Positions 8,656 through 16,906 of a DNA stretch of 64,000 nucleotides are shown here, one piece after another. Source of the DNA: RGIG9060 sp045645985 (GTDB taxonomy: Bacteria; Spirochaetota; Spirochaetia; Treponematales; Treponemataceae). The notes beneath the pieces were generated by a model. The model did not search any database and had not been told where the DNA came from. It saw nothing but the letters and a program-made list of their open reading frames with translations. The position numbers were made by a program, and so were the translations under genes. Location of the stretch: positions 65,738 to 129,737 of the forward strand of contig JAZRJV010000038.1 of the NCBI GenBank assembly GCA_045645985.1, read 5' to 3'. The number at the start of each line of letters is the position of its first letter. The first letter of the stretch is position 1.

Positions 8656-9480
8656 AATTTTTCCTGTTTGAATAGCTTGAACTCTATCGCCTAAAGCTTT
8701 TCTAAGATAATCAAAAGCACCGTTTCCTGTACAATGTCCTGTGTAAAAAATTATGTCTTTTTGAAGATTTGCGTAATCGACAAGTTCGTCTAAATTGCGT
8801 AAATCTTCTGGTTTGATTTTATCGATTGATGAATAAGGAAAGTGAAATCCACCGATGTAACTTATAATTTTTTTGTTTGGGAAAAATGCTCTTACACTTT
8901 CGATAGAATTGATAACGCCATTATGAGAACAAGAATTAAAAATCACAAGTTGGCCATTATCATCATAAACTAAAATTCCTTCGTGATTAAAAGTATCATT
9001 TGAATAAACTTTTCCAACTTTTTTGTACAAAGATAAATTTTTGTTAGGTTTTCCGTAAAATTCAACTGAGCAAGGAATGAACCAACAATGTTTTGTAATC
9101 TGAAGTGGATTTTGCAAAAATGTAATTCGTTTTTTATTTTTTGCAGAAGCCTTTAATCCAATAAAATGATAGCCGATTTTAGATTTTCCGTAATATTTTT
9201 CGTTATAAGGTGAAAACATCAAAATTTGAGCTTTTTCATTCAATTTACAAAATTTATTCACTCCGCCAGTATGGTCGTAATGTGCGTGAGAAAGAACCAA
9301 AGAATCAATTTGAGATAAATCAATTCCCAATTTTTTTGCATTTTTATAAAATTTTGAATTAGGACCTGTATCCAACAAAATATGTTGTTCTGGAGTTCGA
9401 ATCAAAAGAGAAAGTCCGTGTGCTTTTTGTAAATTTTGGTTATATAAAGTATTTTCTAAAAGAACTGTAATATTTAACAT
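8644..9480 (-). CDS. MBL-fold metallo-hydrolase, COG1237 (dihydropterin-ribofuranosylaminobenzene phosphate synthase-like), 278 aa
   Basis: This is a metallo-beta-lactamase-fold protein of the COG1237 type. It opens with MLNITVLLEN, reads GLSLLI..HILLDTGPN near residue 28, and carries the metal motif SHAHYDHTGG near residue 68. Later metal-binding positions fit ILVYDDNGQLVIFNSCSHNG near 180-195 and YTGHCTG near 240, all hallmarks of this family. Archaeal members act in methanopterin synthesis; in bacteria the role is unknown. ATG 9480 with GGAAG 5-6 nt upstream is preferred to an upstream start at 9540, which would add an unconserved N-terminus. Confidence 0.85.
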   Translation of the reverse strand: MLNITVLLENTLYNQNLQKAHGLSLLIRTPEQHILLDTGPNSKFYKNAKKLGIDLSQIDSLVLSHAHYDHTGGVNKFCKLNEKAQILMFSPYNEKYYGKSKIGYHFIGLKASAKNKKRITFLQNPLQITKHCWFIPCSVEFYGKPNKNLSLYKKVGKVYSNDTFNHEGILVYDDNGQLVIFNSCSHNGVINSIESVRAFFPNKKIISYIGGFHFPYSSIDKIKPEDLRNLDELVDYANLQKDIIFYTGHCTGNGAFDYLRKALGDRVQAIQTGKILDV

Positions 9481-9578
9481 AATGCTTCCAAGTAAAAATA
9501 CAGGTGGACAAGCGACATTTCGTTCAAGTTCTTGACTCACCTTTGTTTAGATTTTCTAAATATCGTAGAACCTAAATA

Positions 9579-9616
9579 AAAAAAGCTGGTCAATACATCA
9601 TGTACAACCAGCTTCC
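9579..9616 (-). terminator. Rho-independent terminator after rpmB
   Basis: On the minus strand AAGCTGGT and ACCAGCTT pair around a 16-nt loop and run into TTTTTTT, directly downstream of rpmB. Confidence 0.85.
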
Positions 9617-9636
9617 TCTAAAGAAATTAGATTAGA

Positions 9637-9828
9637 TTAAACCTTCTTTACGATATAACCGCTTCGAAGACAACGAGTACAAAGTTTTACAGTTGTAGTT
9701 GTTCCTTCAATTTCAGTTTTTACCTCAACAAGGTTAGGCTTCCATGTGCGGCGTTGGTGATTTTTTGATTTACTAACTGTGTTACCTGACATTGTGCCTT
9801 TTCCACAAATTTCACATCTTCTTGACAT
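9637..9828 (-). CDS. rpmB: 50S ribosomal protein L28, 63 aa
   Basis: L28 is a small, basic large-subunit ribosomal protein. The sequence starts MSRRCEICGKGTMSGN and has the family pattern SKNHQRRTWKPNL. It keeps two CxxC pairs (CEIC and CTRC), the zinc-ribbon form of L28. The ATG at 9828 is preferred over upstream in-frame codons because L28 begins there and AGGGAAAA precedes it. It is monocistronic with its own strong terminator. Confidence 0.95.
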   Translation of the reverse strand: MSRRCEICGKGTMSGNTVSKSKNHQRRTWKPNLVEVKTEIEGTTTTVKLCTRCLRSGYIVKKV

Positions 9829-10026
9829 ATTTTCCCTACCTAAAAAAATTACATAATAAAAAACTAGCAAAACTGCTTTGCATCTAAGACAGTAAACTAG
9901 ATAATCTATACTAGCAAATAGAATAAAAAAAGTCAACAAAACAAAGTAATTTGAAGCAAAAAACCTTACTTGGTTCTAAAAATAAATTAGATTTTAACAA
10001 AAATTGATTTTTAAATTGATAAAAGA

Positions 10027-10055
10027 TTGCTACATTTTTTTACATATTATATACT
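10027..10055 (+). promoter_or_regulatory. Promoter for the dihydrouridine synthase gene
   Basis: TTGCTA (10027-10032), 17 nt, TATACT (10050-10055), then 6 nt to the ATG at 10062. There is no Shine-Dalgarno, so the transcript is probably leaderless. Confidence 0.65.
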
Positions 10056-10061
10056 TTCAAA

Positions 10062-11063
10062 ATGAAACTTTTATTAGCACCAATGGCAACACTTTCTCAC
10101 CAAGCTTTAAGAAATTTGATTTTTCGATTTGGTGGATGCGACGAATATTACTGCGAAATGATTCACGCAAATTCACTTGTTGCAGGTGGAAAATTTGAAG
10201 AATATTACATCAGAACTCTCCCAGAACCAGAAAAAATGGTTTGGCAACTTACAGATTACCGCGAAGACGCACTAGAAAAAGCAAGTAAAATTGTATGCGA
10301 CCTTGGTGGAATCGGAATTGATATAAACATGGGTTGTCCTGCCCCAGATATTTACAGAACAGGCGCAGGTTGTGCTTGGATGAGTAAACCTCACAGCGAA
10401 GTTGCTTCAATGCTAAAAAAAGTAAAATCAGTTTTAGAAACTTCTACAACATCTTGTAAGCGATTAAGTTGTAAAATTCGCTTAGGTGAAGAAGATTTTA
10501 CAACCGAAAAATTATTTGCCTACTGCGATATGCTAGTTTCTGAAGGCGTTACACAAATTACACTTCATCCTAGAACAAGGAAAGAAAAATACACACGAAA
10601 AGCTCGTTGGGAATATGTAAATCAGCTTTGTGAATACTTAAAAACAAAATACAGTTCGTTGAATTTGCAAGTTATCGGGAATGGAAGCATTTTTTCTGTG
10701 GAAGATGCTCGTTCTTCCATAAAAAAAGCACAAAATATCGACGGAATTATGCTTGGAAGAAGTGCAATTCAAAAACCTTGGCTTTTCAAAGAAATTTCTT
10801 CGGCGCTAAATGATGAAAAATTTTCAATGAAAATTGATTTATTGCAACTTGCTATCGATTTTATGTTGGATGTTCAAAATTGTCAGCCACAAGAATTTTG
10901 GAAAACTCGTATTCAAAGATTTTTTATTTACTTTTGCGACAATTTTCAGTTTGGAAATTATCTAAAATCTCAAATGATAAACAACGACGGATTTGAAATT
11001 CAAAAAAAGATTTTAGAAGAATATTTTGAAAAAATGCCAAACGAAAGATTTTTGACAATTTAA
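10062..11063 (+). CDS. dus: tRNA-dihydrouridine synthase family protein, 333 aa
   Basis: This FMN-dependent enzyme reduces uridine in the tRNA D-loop. The TIM-barrel landmarks are LLAPMATLSHQALR at the start, DINMGCPAPDIYRTGAGCAWM near residues 86-106, CKIRLGE near 140, ITLHPRTRKEKYT near 165 and VIGNGSIFSVEDA plus GIMLGRSAIQKPWLF toward the end. In Dus enzymes the active-site Cys lies shortly after GCP within the same loop; here the Cys in GAGCAW occupies the right area. Which uridine it modifies cannot be told from sequence. It starts with a -10 box 6 nt upstream and no ribosome binding site. Confidence 0.92.
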   Translation: MKLLLAPMATLSHQALRNLIFRFGGCDEYYCEMIHANSLVAGGKFEEYYIRTLPEPEKMVWQLTDYREDALEKASKIVCDLGGIGIDINMGCPAPDIYRTGAGCAWMSKPHSEVASMLKKVKSVLETSTTSCKRLSCKIRLGEEDFTTEKLFAYCDMLVSEGVTQITLHPRTRKEKYTRKARWEYVNQLCEYLKTKYSSLNLQVIGNGSIFSVEDARSSIKKAQNIDGIMLGRSAIQKPWLFKEISSALNDEKFSMKIDLLQLAIDFMLDVQNCQPQEFWKTRIQRFFIYFCDNFQFGNYLKSQMINNDGFEIQKKILEEYFEKMPNERFLTI

Positions 11064-11120
11064 TTTTTTTTAAGCCTTTTTTTTCAGACCAAATTTTCTA
11101 AAAAGAAAAAATTACAAAAA

Positions 11121-11849
11121 TCAAAATTCTTCGATTGAGCCTTGCCAAAGAATATTTCCTTTTTCCATTTTGATAACAAAATCACCAAGGAATTTTGCTT
11201 CTTCTCTATCGTGAGTTACCAAAACCGAAGTGAAATTTTGTTCTTGTTGTGCCTGTTTTATATCTTGAGCAAGATTTTTTGCCAAAGGCTTATCCAAAGC
11301 AGAAAATGGCTCGTCAAAAAGAATTAAACTTGGTTTTACAATCAAAGTTCTAGCAAGACTTACTCTTTGTGCTTCTCCGCCAGAAAGTGAAGTTACATCC
11401 CTTGTTGCAAAATCTTGCAAATTGAACTTTTCTAAAAATTCAGTTGCGAGTTTACGACTTTCTTTTTTTGAAAAACCTCTGCAACGAAGTCCGTAGGCAA
11501 CATTATCGTCAACTCGCAAATGAGGAAACAAAACTCCATTTTGAAAAACCATTCCCATATCACGCTTTGCAGGAGAAAGTTTTGAGCAATCTTTATTGTT
11601 GATAAAAATTTTTGCAGGATTTTCTTTATCATCTAAATTATCTGGAAGAACGAGCCCCGAAATCATTTGTAAAACCGTAGATTTTCCACTTCCAGAATGA
11701 CCGAACAAAACTAAAGTTTTTCCTTTTGGCAAACTGTAAGAAAAATCCACAGAACAATTTGGCCAATATTTTTGCAAAGATTTACAAACTAAAAAATCTT
11801 GATTTTCTTGAGAACTAAAATTTTGGCAAGATAAGTTTTTATTTTTCAT
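11121..11849 (-). CDS. thiQ: Thiamine ABC transporter ATP-binding protein ThiQ, 242 aa
   Basis: This is the ATPase of a thiamine importer. Motifs are Walker A GHSGSGKST (residues 50-58), the Q-loop VFQNGVLFPH, the signature LSGGEAQR, Walker B LILFDEP and the switch His in LVTHD. ATG 11849 is chosen because AAGGA lies 8 nt upstream; a start at 11882 would overlap thiP by 44 nt instead of 11. The gene overlaps the end of thiP, implying translational coupling. Substrate assignment rests on thiB next door and on the TPP riboswitch in front of the operon. Confidence 0.92.
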   Translation of the reverse strand: MKNKNLSCQNFSSQENQDFLVCKSLQKYWPNCSVDFSYSLPKGKTLVLFGHSGSGKSTVLQMISGLVLPDNLDDKENPAKIFINNKDCSKLSPAKRDMGMVFQNGVLFPHLRVDDNVAYGLRCRGFSKKESRKLATEFLEKFNLQDFATRDVTSLSGGEAQRVSLARTLIVKPSLILFDEPFSALDKPLAKNLAQDIKQAQQEQNFTSVLVTHDREEAKFLGDFVIKMEKGNILWQGSIEEF

Positions 11850-13491
11850 TTGATTTTTCCTTAATGAATTGATAAATTCCATTTAAAATAAAGCAACTTG
11901 AACCAACTAACATCAAAATTAAACCACAAACGCAAGAAGATCCAAATTGATAAGAAGATGCAAGTCTAAAAGTGTATAACGAAAGCGGATTATAATTTTG
12001 AATTGATAAAATTAAAGGCAAAGTTGTATCGCCACAGCTGATTGCAAAACTAAAAGCAAAAGCAGAAAAAATACTTTCTTTTATTGCAGGAATGTAAATC
12101 CAAAAAATTGATTTAGTTTTATCACTTGAAAAAATTTTGCAAACATCATCAATTTGAAGTGAAATTTTATCAAGGTTATTTGAAATCAACCTAAATCCAA
12201 AAGGGAAAGCCATCACACTTTGAAAAATTGCAAGTACAAAAAAATTTGATTCAATTCCTAAATATTGTAAAAAAATTATCAGTCCGTAACCGATGATAAC
12301 CGAAGAAACTGCCATTGGAACTAAAGGAACCAACCGAACGAAAATTCCATTTTGAAATTTTTTATTCAAGCGGAAAAACAAAGCACAAGTTAAAGCTGAA
12401 ATTACAGAAAAACTTGCGGTACACAAGGCAGTTAAAACGGAATCTTTTATTGCAATATACAAATTCTTATTTGATAAAACTAAATTCACTTTATTGAAAG
12501 CAGAAAAAATCAAAGATAAAAATGGAAACACAAAAAAGAAAATTATCAAACTAACTAAAATTGATAAAAATATTTTTTCGCCAACTGATTTTAATTTTAC
12601 ACAAATACACTGATTTGATAAACTTTTATTTGCCCGAGATTTTTTTTCTATCAGTAAAACAACAAAACATAAAATCAAAGCAGAAAGAGTTTCGATAATT
12701 GACAAAGTTGAAGCAAGTGAAAAATTCAAGGTGTTTTTTACCGCCTGATAGATTTCTACTTCAATTGTTGTACAACCGATTGCGCCAAAAAGCAAAACAA
12801 TAATAAAACTGAAAAAGCAATACAAAAATACGCTAATTGCAGAAGTTGTAATTGCAGTTGAAATTTGATGAATCGTAACTGAAAAAAATCTTTTAATAGG
12901 ATTTGCACCCAAAAGTATTGCAATATTTTCCTGTCGAACATCAATTCTTGACCAAACATCGCTACAAGTTTTCATCACCAATGGAAAATTATAAAAACCT
13001 TGGGCAATTACAATTCCAACAAAAGAATACAAAAAAGTTACAGGCGAAGATTTTAATCCAAAAACTGATTTTAGAAAATTATTCAAAGCGCCGTTCATTC
13101 CAAAAAACTGAACATATGCTAAAGCCACAAGTAAAGTTGGAACGCAAAAAGGAACCGCTGATAATGCAACAAAAAATTTTTTCCCAAAGAATTTTCTCTG
13201 AGATACAAAAAATCCCATGGGAATTCCGATTAGTAAGGCAACCAATGTTGAAAAAAAGGCTTGTTTAATAGTAAATTTAAGTGCATTAAAAATATATTTA
13301 ACAAAAACTTTTTTTGAAGTTGCAAAACTAGAAAAAGAAGAACTTGCAATATCATCTTGAGAAAAAAGTGGTAAAATTGAAAATACTAAAGGAATTACAA
13401 AGGCACAAATTACGATAAAAACAATAAAAATTGAAATTCCACATAAAAAGTGCCTAAGTAAATCTTTTTTTGAAAAAGAACTATTCAGCAT
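11839..13491 (-). CDS. thiP: Thiamine ABC transporter permease ThiP, 550 aa
   Basis: This is the membrane component of the thiamine importer. About twelve hydrophobic helices form two permease halves (residues about 20-290 and 305-545), the fused arrangement typical of ThiP. Each half carries an EAA-like loop that contacts the ATPase, for example LLGANPIKRFFSVTIHQI in the first. It overlaps thiB by 11 nt at its start and thiQ by 11 nt at its end, so the three genes are one coupled operon on the minus strand. Confidence 0.9.
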   Translation of the reverse strand: MLNSSFSKKDLLRHFLCGISIFIVFIVICAFVIPLVFSILPLFSQDDIASSSFSSFATSKKVFVKYIFNALKFTIKQAFFSTLVALLIGIPMGFFVSQRKFFGKKFFVALSAVPFCVPTLLVALAYVQFFGMNGALNNFLKSVFGLKSSPVTFLYSFVGIVIAQGFYNFPLVMKTCSDVWSRIDVRQENIAILLGANPIKRFFSVTIHQISTAITTSAISVFLYCFFSFIIVLLFGAIGCTTIEVEIYQAVKNTLNFSLASTLSIIETLSALILCFVVLLIEKKSRANKSLSNQCICVKLKSVGEKIFLSILVSLIIFFFVFPFLSLIFSAFNKVNLVLSNKNLYIAIKDSVLTALCTASFSVISALTCALFFRLNKKFQNGIFVRLVPLVPMAVSSVIIGYGLIIFLQYLGIESNFFVLAIFQSVMAFPFGFRLISNNLDKISLQIDDVCKIFSSDKTKSIFWIYIPAIKESIFSAFAFSFAISCGDTTLPLILSIQNYNPLSLYTFRLASSYQFGSSCVCGLILMLVGSSCFILNGIYQFIKEKSNEK

Positions 13492-14509
13492 TGTTTAACA
13501 TAAAAACAATATCGTTTACTGCTCTATCTAATTTTTGAGCATCAACTGAAAAATTTTTCTTTGCTTTAGGTGCCACATTAAAAGATTCTGGCAAAGCGAC
13601 ATTTGGATTTACAGGATACATCCATTGTGTTAAAGGCAAAATGCTTTGTGCTTCTTCAGAAAGTAAAAAGTCGATAAATTCTTTTGCACCTTCTGGATTT
13701 TTACAGCGTTTTACAATTCCAGCACCTTCAACTTGATAAGGATGACCATCTTCAAAAATTAGCGCTTTGTATTGGTCTGTTTCATCATATTCTGCATGAT
13801 AAGCAGGACTTGTAGTGTAACTAATTACAAGAGGTGCTTCTCCAGAAGTGAAAAGTCCGTAACCAGTATCCCAGCCTGGTGCCATTGTTAAAATATTTGG
13901 TCGTAAAGCATACCAGTAATTTACAATAGCATCTCCAAATTGATGTAAAGTCCAAGCAACAAAACCAAGCCCAGGAGTTGAAGTTCTAGGGTCCATGAGA
14001 ATTATTTTTTTGTTGTAAACTTCATTTGTTAAATCTAGCAAGGATTTAGGTTCTGGCACATCAGATTTTGTGTTATAAATTAAAGCAAAGTTACTCCAAT
14101 CATAAGGTGATAAAGTTCCTTTGTCGTCAAAAAGTAAATGTTCTGGAACATCTTTTAGATTATGGCTTACATAAGGTTCTAAAATCATAGAATATTTTGC
14201 TTTTTCAAATAAGTTATTATCGATTCCAAGCAAAACATCAGCTCTAGGATTTGCTCGTTCAACAGTTGCTTTAGAAAGAACTTGTGCAGCATCCCCTACG
14301 GAGATAAAAACTAAGTCGTAGTCAGAATGTTCTTCAAAAAGTTTTTCTAGTTGAGGTGCTGGTCCCCATTCAGAAACAAAAGAATCGTAGGCATAAACTA
14401 CAACTTGCCCTTTTCGTCCATCTTTTGAGTTTTTATCGCATCCAACAAAAGACACAATAACCATAACTAATAAAATTGAATAAATGAAAGTGATAAGATT
14501 TTTTTTCAT
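13481..14509 (-). CDS. thiB: Thiamine-binding lipoprotein ThiB (TbpA), 342 aa
   Basis: This is the solute-binding lipoprotein of the thiamine importer. The signal peptide ends in lipobox FVGC (Cys about 23). The mature protein opens VVVYAYDSFVSEWGPAPQLE and contains RADVLLGIDNNLFEK, both characteristic of the thiamine-binding family, and WALHQF-like helices near the C-terminal lobe. The ATG at 14509 has a strong GGAGGAAG upstream; the longer frame to 14548 would run into the riboswitch. Expression should fall when thiamine pyrophosphate is plentiful. Confidence 0.93.
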   Translation of the reverse strand: MKKNLITFIYSILLVMVIVSFVGCDKNSKDGRKGQVVVYAYDSFVSEWGPAPQLEKLFEEHSDYDLVFISVGDAAQVLSKATVERANPRADVLLGIDNNLFEKAKYSMILEPYVSHNLKDVPEHLLFDDKGTLSPYDWSNFALIYNTKSDVPEPKSLLDLTNEVYNKKIILMDPRTSTPGLGFVAWTLHQFGDAIVNYWYALRPNILTMAPGWDTGYGLFTSGEAPLVISYTTSPAYHAEYDETDQYKALIFEDGHPYQVEGAGIVKRCKNPEGAKEFIDFLLSEEAQSILPLTQWMYPVNPNVALPESFNVAPKAKKNFSVDAQKLDRAVNDIVFMLNNAE

Positions 14510-14515
14510 CTTTAC

Positions 14516-14648
14516 TTCCTCCGCCAGTATTATCTGGATCAGGTTCAACCTTTATACAAAGGTTCTTTACGGGTATAATCTCAGAAAGAAAGTTTTGCTT
14601 GAAAATCAAACAAGTTCTAAGTCAAAACTTTCTTACACCCCGGTAAAT
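14516..14648 (-). promoter_or_regulatory. TPP riboswitch (THI element) controlling thiBPQ
   Basis: Read on the minus strand, the conserved blocks appear in order: CCGGGGTGTA, CTGAGATTATACCCGT, GAACCTGATCCAGATAAT, and ACTGGCGGAGGAAG just before the thiB ATG. The variable P3-side arm is long (AGAAAGTTTTG...CAAAACTTTCTT). The final GGAGG is both riboswitch 3' end and ribosome binding site, so control of translation initiation is likely. Confidence 0.95.
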
Positions 14649-14716
14649 GCTAAATAAAATAAATTGTATAACTGATAACTTCTAAAAAAACAGAAATTAT
14701 CAACTGATTTTACATT

Positions 14717-15196
14717 TTATAATTCAGTTGCAAAAACTTGATTTTTTACAACTTCTGGTAACATGTTACGCATTGATTTTGCGTTTGTAGGAATCAACAA
14801 AGTCCATTCACCAGATTCAACTGAAACTGTTGTTGTACTTTTATAGTATATAGAAACATCCCTTTTTTTACAATAATACCAATATTTATCATAAGTCATG
14901 AAAAGCCAGATATCATAATCACCAGTTTGAATGCTGTACTCTTCATAAGTTCCAGATTTAATATTTACACTAACTGGAGATTCGCCCTCTGCAGCATAAG
15001 AACCATCGTTACGATATGCTTCTACAAGTTCGCCATCAACTTCTTCATACATAACGAAAGCTTTTATTGTATCTTGGCTGTTATTTTCAATTCTAAGGAC
15101 GCCTTCGCCAACAAAATTATCAAAATTGATATTCACACATGCTGTTAAAGCAAAAACTGAAACAATTACAAAAAGTGATAATAAAATCTTTTTCAT
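14717..15196 (-). CDS. Small lipoprotein of unknown function, 159 aa
   Basis: A signal peptide (MKKILLSLFVIVSVFALTAC) ends in lipobox LTAC at residues 17-20, so it is lipid anchored. The mature part is a compact, beta-rich domain (WLFMTYDKYWYYCKKRD and WTLLIPTNAKSM) of a kind that recurs in Treponema lipoproteins, but I do not know a function. ATG 15196 is chosen with AAAGG upstream; a GTG at 15205 is an alternative. A stem-loop (GATAATTTCT / AGAAGTTATC on the minus strand) lies downstream at about 14670-14705 and may end its transcript before the thiamine riboswitch begins. Confidence 0.75.
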   Translation of the reverse strand: MKKILLSLFVIVSVFALTACVNINFDNFVGEGVLRIENNSQDTIKAFVMYEEVDGELVEAYRNDGSYAAEGESPVSVNIKSGTYEEYSIQTGDYDIWLFMTYDKYWYYCKKRDVSIYYKSTTTVSVESGEWTLLIPTNAKSMRNMLPEVVKNQVFATEL

Positions 15197-15280
15197 ACTT
15201 TGCACCTTTCCTATGTAAAAATTTAACTATAGATTACAACACCTTAACTGAAAAAAAATGTTACTAATTTTAATCAAATT

Positions 15281-16201
15281 TTAGCAATCTTCCTTTGCAC
15301 AAGCACGATACATAATTTGTTCATCAGCAGAATAAATAATTCCGTCTTTAAATTTATATCGAGAAGAATTTTCAAAATTGATATTTGTAATCTTTGTCCA
15401 ATCAATAAATTCATTATCAAAATCAAGTTCAATATCAGAAAGAAATGTAAGCTCTTTTAGCTCTTCACATCCACGGAAAGCATCTCTACCGATTTTTTCT
15501 AAAGTTGATGGAAATTTTGCAGTTTTAATTGCTTCGCAATCAACAAAGCACTCATCGATAATTTCTTTTACCCCTTCTGGAACTACAAGGAACTCAGGAA
15601 CGCGTTTTGTGTGCCCCACAAGTAATGTTTTTTCTGGATCTGCGTAAATCAAACTGTTAAAAGTATTGATTGGTGTAGAATATTTACCTCTAAGTTTTGC
15701 AGGATATGAAACTTCTGCTTTTGATGTAAAATCAACTTCCCCTAAATTTTCTTGTTGTTCAAGATGTTCCCAAGTGAAGATAGTTTTTCCACCGTAACCG
15801 ATAACTGGTTCAAGCATGTATACAAAATCATCACCATAAACTTCTGGCATTTTACAATTTGTTAAGACTCTAGAAAATTTTAATTTAGAAATATCAAATT
15901 CAGTTGGAAGATCAAATTCATAAGACATTACAGCACCTTCACCAGATTCATACTCAACAGTAAAATCTGCCAAAGGAACAGCCTTCCCTCGTTTTTCCAT
16001 CCAAGAATATTCAATATCATCTTCAAAAATCATCTGATCTGCAACTTCATCAATTTTATATTCTTGTTTTAGTTTTCCATCTTCGTAAACTGAAAATTGA
16101 TTAGAATTTAACACAATGAGCATAATTCTATCGATTTCTTTATCATTTAAAAAGTGTTTTGCTCTAATCCATCTTCCTGTAATCTTTACACAAATTCTCA
16201 T
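15281..16201 (-). CDS. BspA-like leucine-rich-repeat protein, 306 aa
   Basis: The N-terminal two thirds are not recognised. The C-terminal part carries short leucine-rich repeats of the BspA/TpLRR type: VVPEGVKEIIDECFVDCEAIKTAKFPSTLEKIGRDAFRGC reads as two units with the IxxxAFxxC pattern (given here by motif, residues about 215-255). Such repeats often serve in adhesion, but no signal peptide is visible, so an intracellular role is as likely. It starts at ATG 16201 with AAGGATGAT upstream. It lies between a lipoprotein and hemerythrin on the same strand with gaps over 80 nt, so it is probably its own unit. Confidence 0.7.
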   Translation of the reverse strand: MRICVKITGRWIRAKHFLNDKEIDRIMLIVLNSNQFSVYEDGKLKQEYKIDEVADQMIFEDDIEYSWMEKRGKAVPLADFTVEYESGEGAVMSYEFDLPTEFDISKLKFSRVLTNCKMPEVYGDDFVYMLEPVIGYGGKTIFTWEHLEQQENLGEVDFTSKAEVSYPAKLRGKYSTPINTFNSLIYADPEKTLLVGHTKRVPEFLVVPEGVKEIIDECFVDCEAIKTAKFPSTLEKIGRDAFRGCEELKELTFLSDIELDFDNEFIDWTKITNINFENSSRYKFKDGIIYSADEQIMYRACAKEDC

Positions 16202-16283
16202 AAAATATCATCCTTGAACAAAAAACTATTTCCCAATTATTTTATCACAAAATTTTTAATCTCGCCACAAAAAAATTACAAAA

Positions 16284-16694
16284 TTATAGTTTTGGTTTTA
16301 CAAAAGAAGCCCAAACTTTATCAGCTTTTGCAATATGAGCAAGAATCCAATTTGCAATATAATTATAAAAAACAAGAATATCATCTTGAGATGCATCTGA
16401 AAGTTTTTTGATTTGCTGTGTAACTTCAGCAATAAAATTATCGTGAGCAAGTTTATGCATTGGAGTTCCTTCGTATCCATACTTTTTCATAAACTCTTCT
16501 TCACTTGTAAAATGATAAACAGTATAATCTGTAAGACTTTTTAAGATTTTTGACATTGAAATTTTATAACTTGCATCATTTGAAGTTGCAATATCATACA
16601 ATTCGTTAGAAATACTTATTAATTTTTTGTGTTGTAAATCAATTTCTGAAATTCCCAATTCATATTTTTCATTCCATTCAAATTTAACTGCCAT
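16284..16694 (-). CDS. Bacteriohemerythrin, 136 aa
   Basis: This is a di-iron oxygen-binding four-helix protein. All seven expected ligands are visible: His22, His61, Glu65, His80, His84, His120 and Asp125, with the usual spacings. In anaerobes such proteins sense or buffer oxygen. The ribosome binding site is TTTTTTAGGAG, the same string that ends each hairpin leader repeat, but here without hairpins. It is divergent from a chemoreceptor gene at 16907, and a link with oxygen-directed taxis is plausible but unproven. Confidence 0.95.
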   Translation of the reverse strand: MAVKFEWNEKYELGISEIDLQHKKLISISNELYDIATSNDASYKISMSKILKSLTDYTVYHFTSEEEFMKKYGYEGTPMHKLAHDNFIAEVTQQIKKLSDASQDDILVFYNYIANWILAHIAKADKVWASFVKPKL

Positions 16695-16828
16695 AATTGT
16701 CTCCTAAAAAAACATCTAAAATATAGAAATAATTTTTTATTCGATAATTTTACATCTATTCTTTTTATTCGTCAATTAGAGAAAATTAAGATATTCACGA
16801 TTTTGGAACAACTTTATCAATTTTATAA

Positions 16829-16857
16829 TTTACAAAATGACAAAATCACCATATAAT
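16829..16857 (+). promoter_or_regulatory. Promoter for the chemoreceptor gene
   Basis: TTTACA (16829-16834), 17 nt, TATAAT (16852-16857). The leader is about 45 nt and holds AAGGTGG before the ATG at 16907. Confidence 0.7.
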
Positions 16858-16906
16858 GTAATTATAGTTTTAATAATTAGTAGAAAATATTTAAGGTGGA
16901 TATTTT

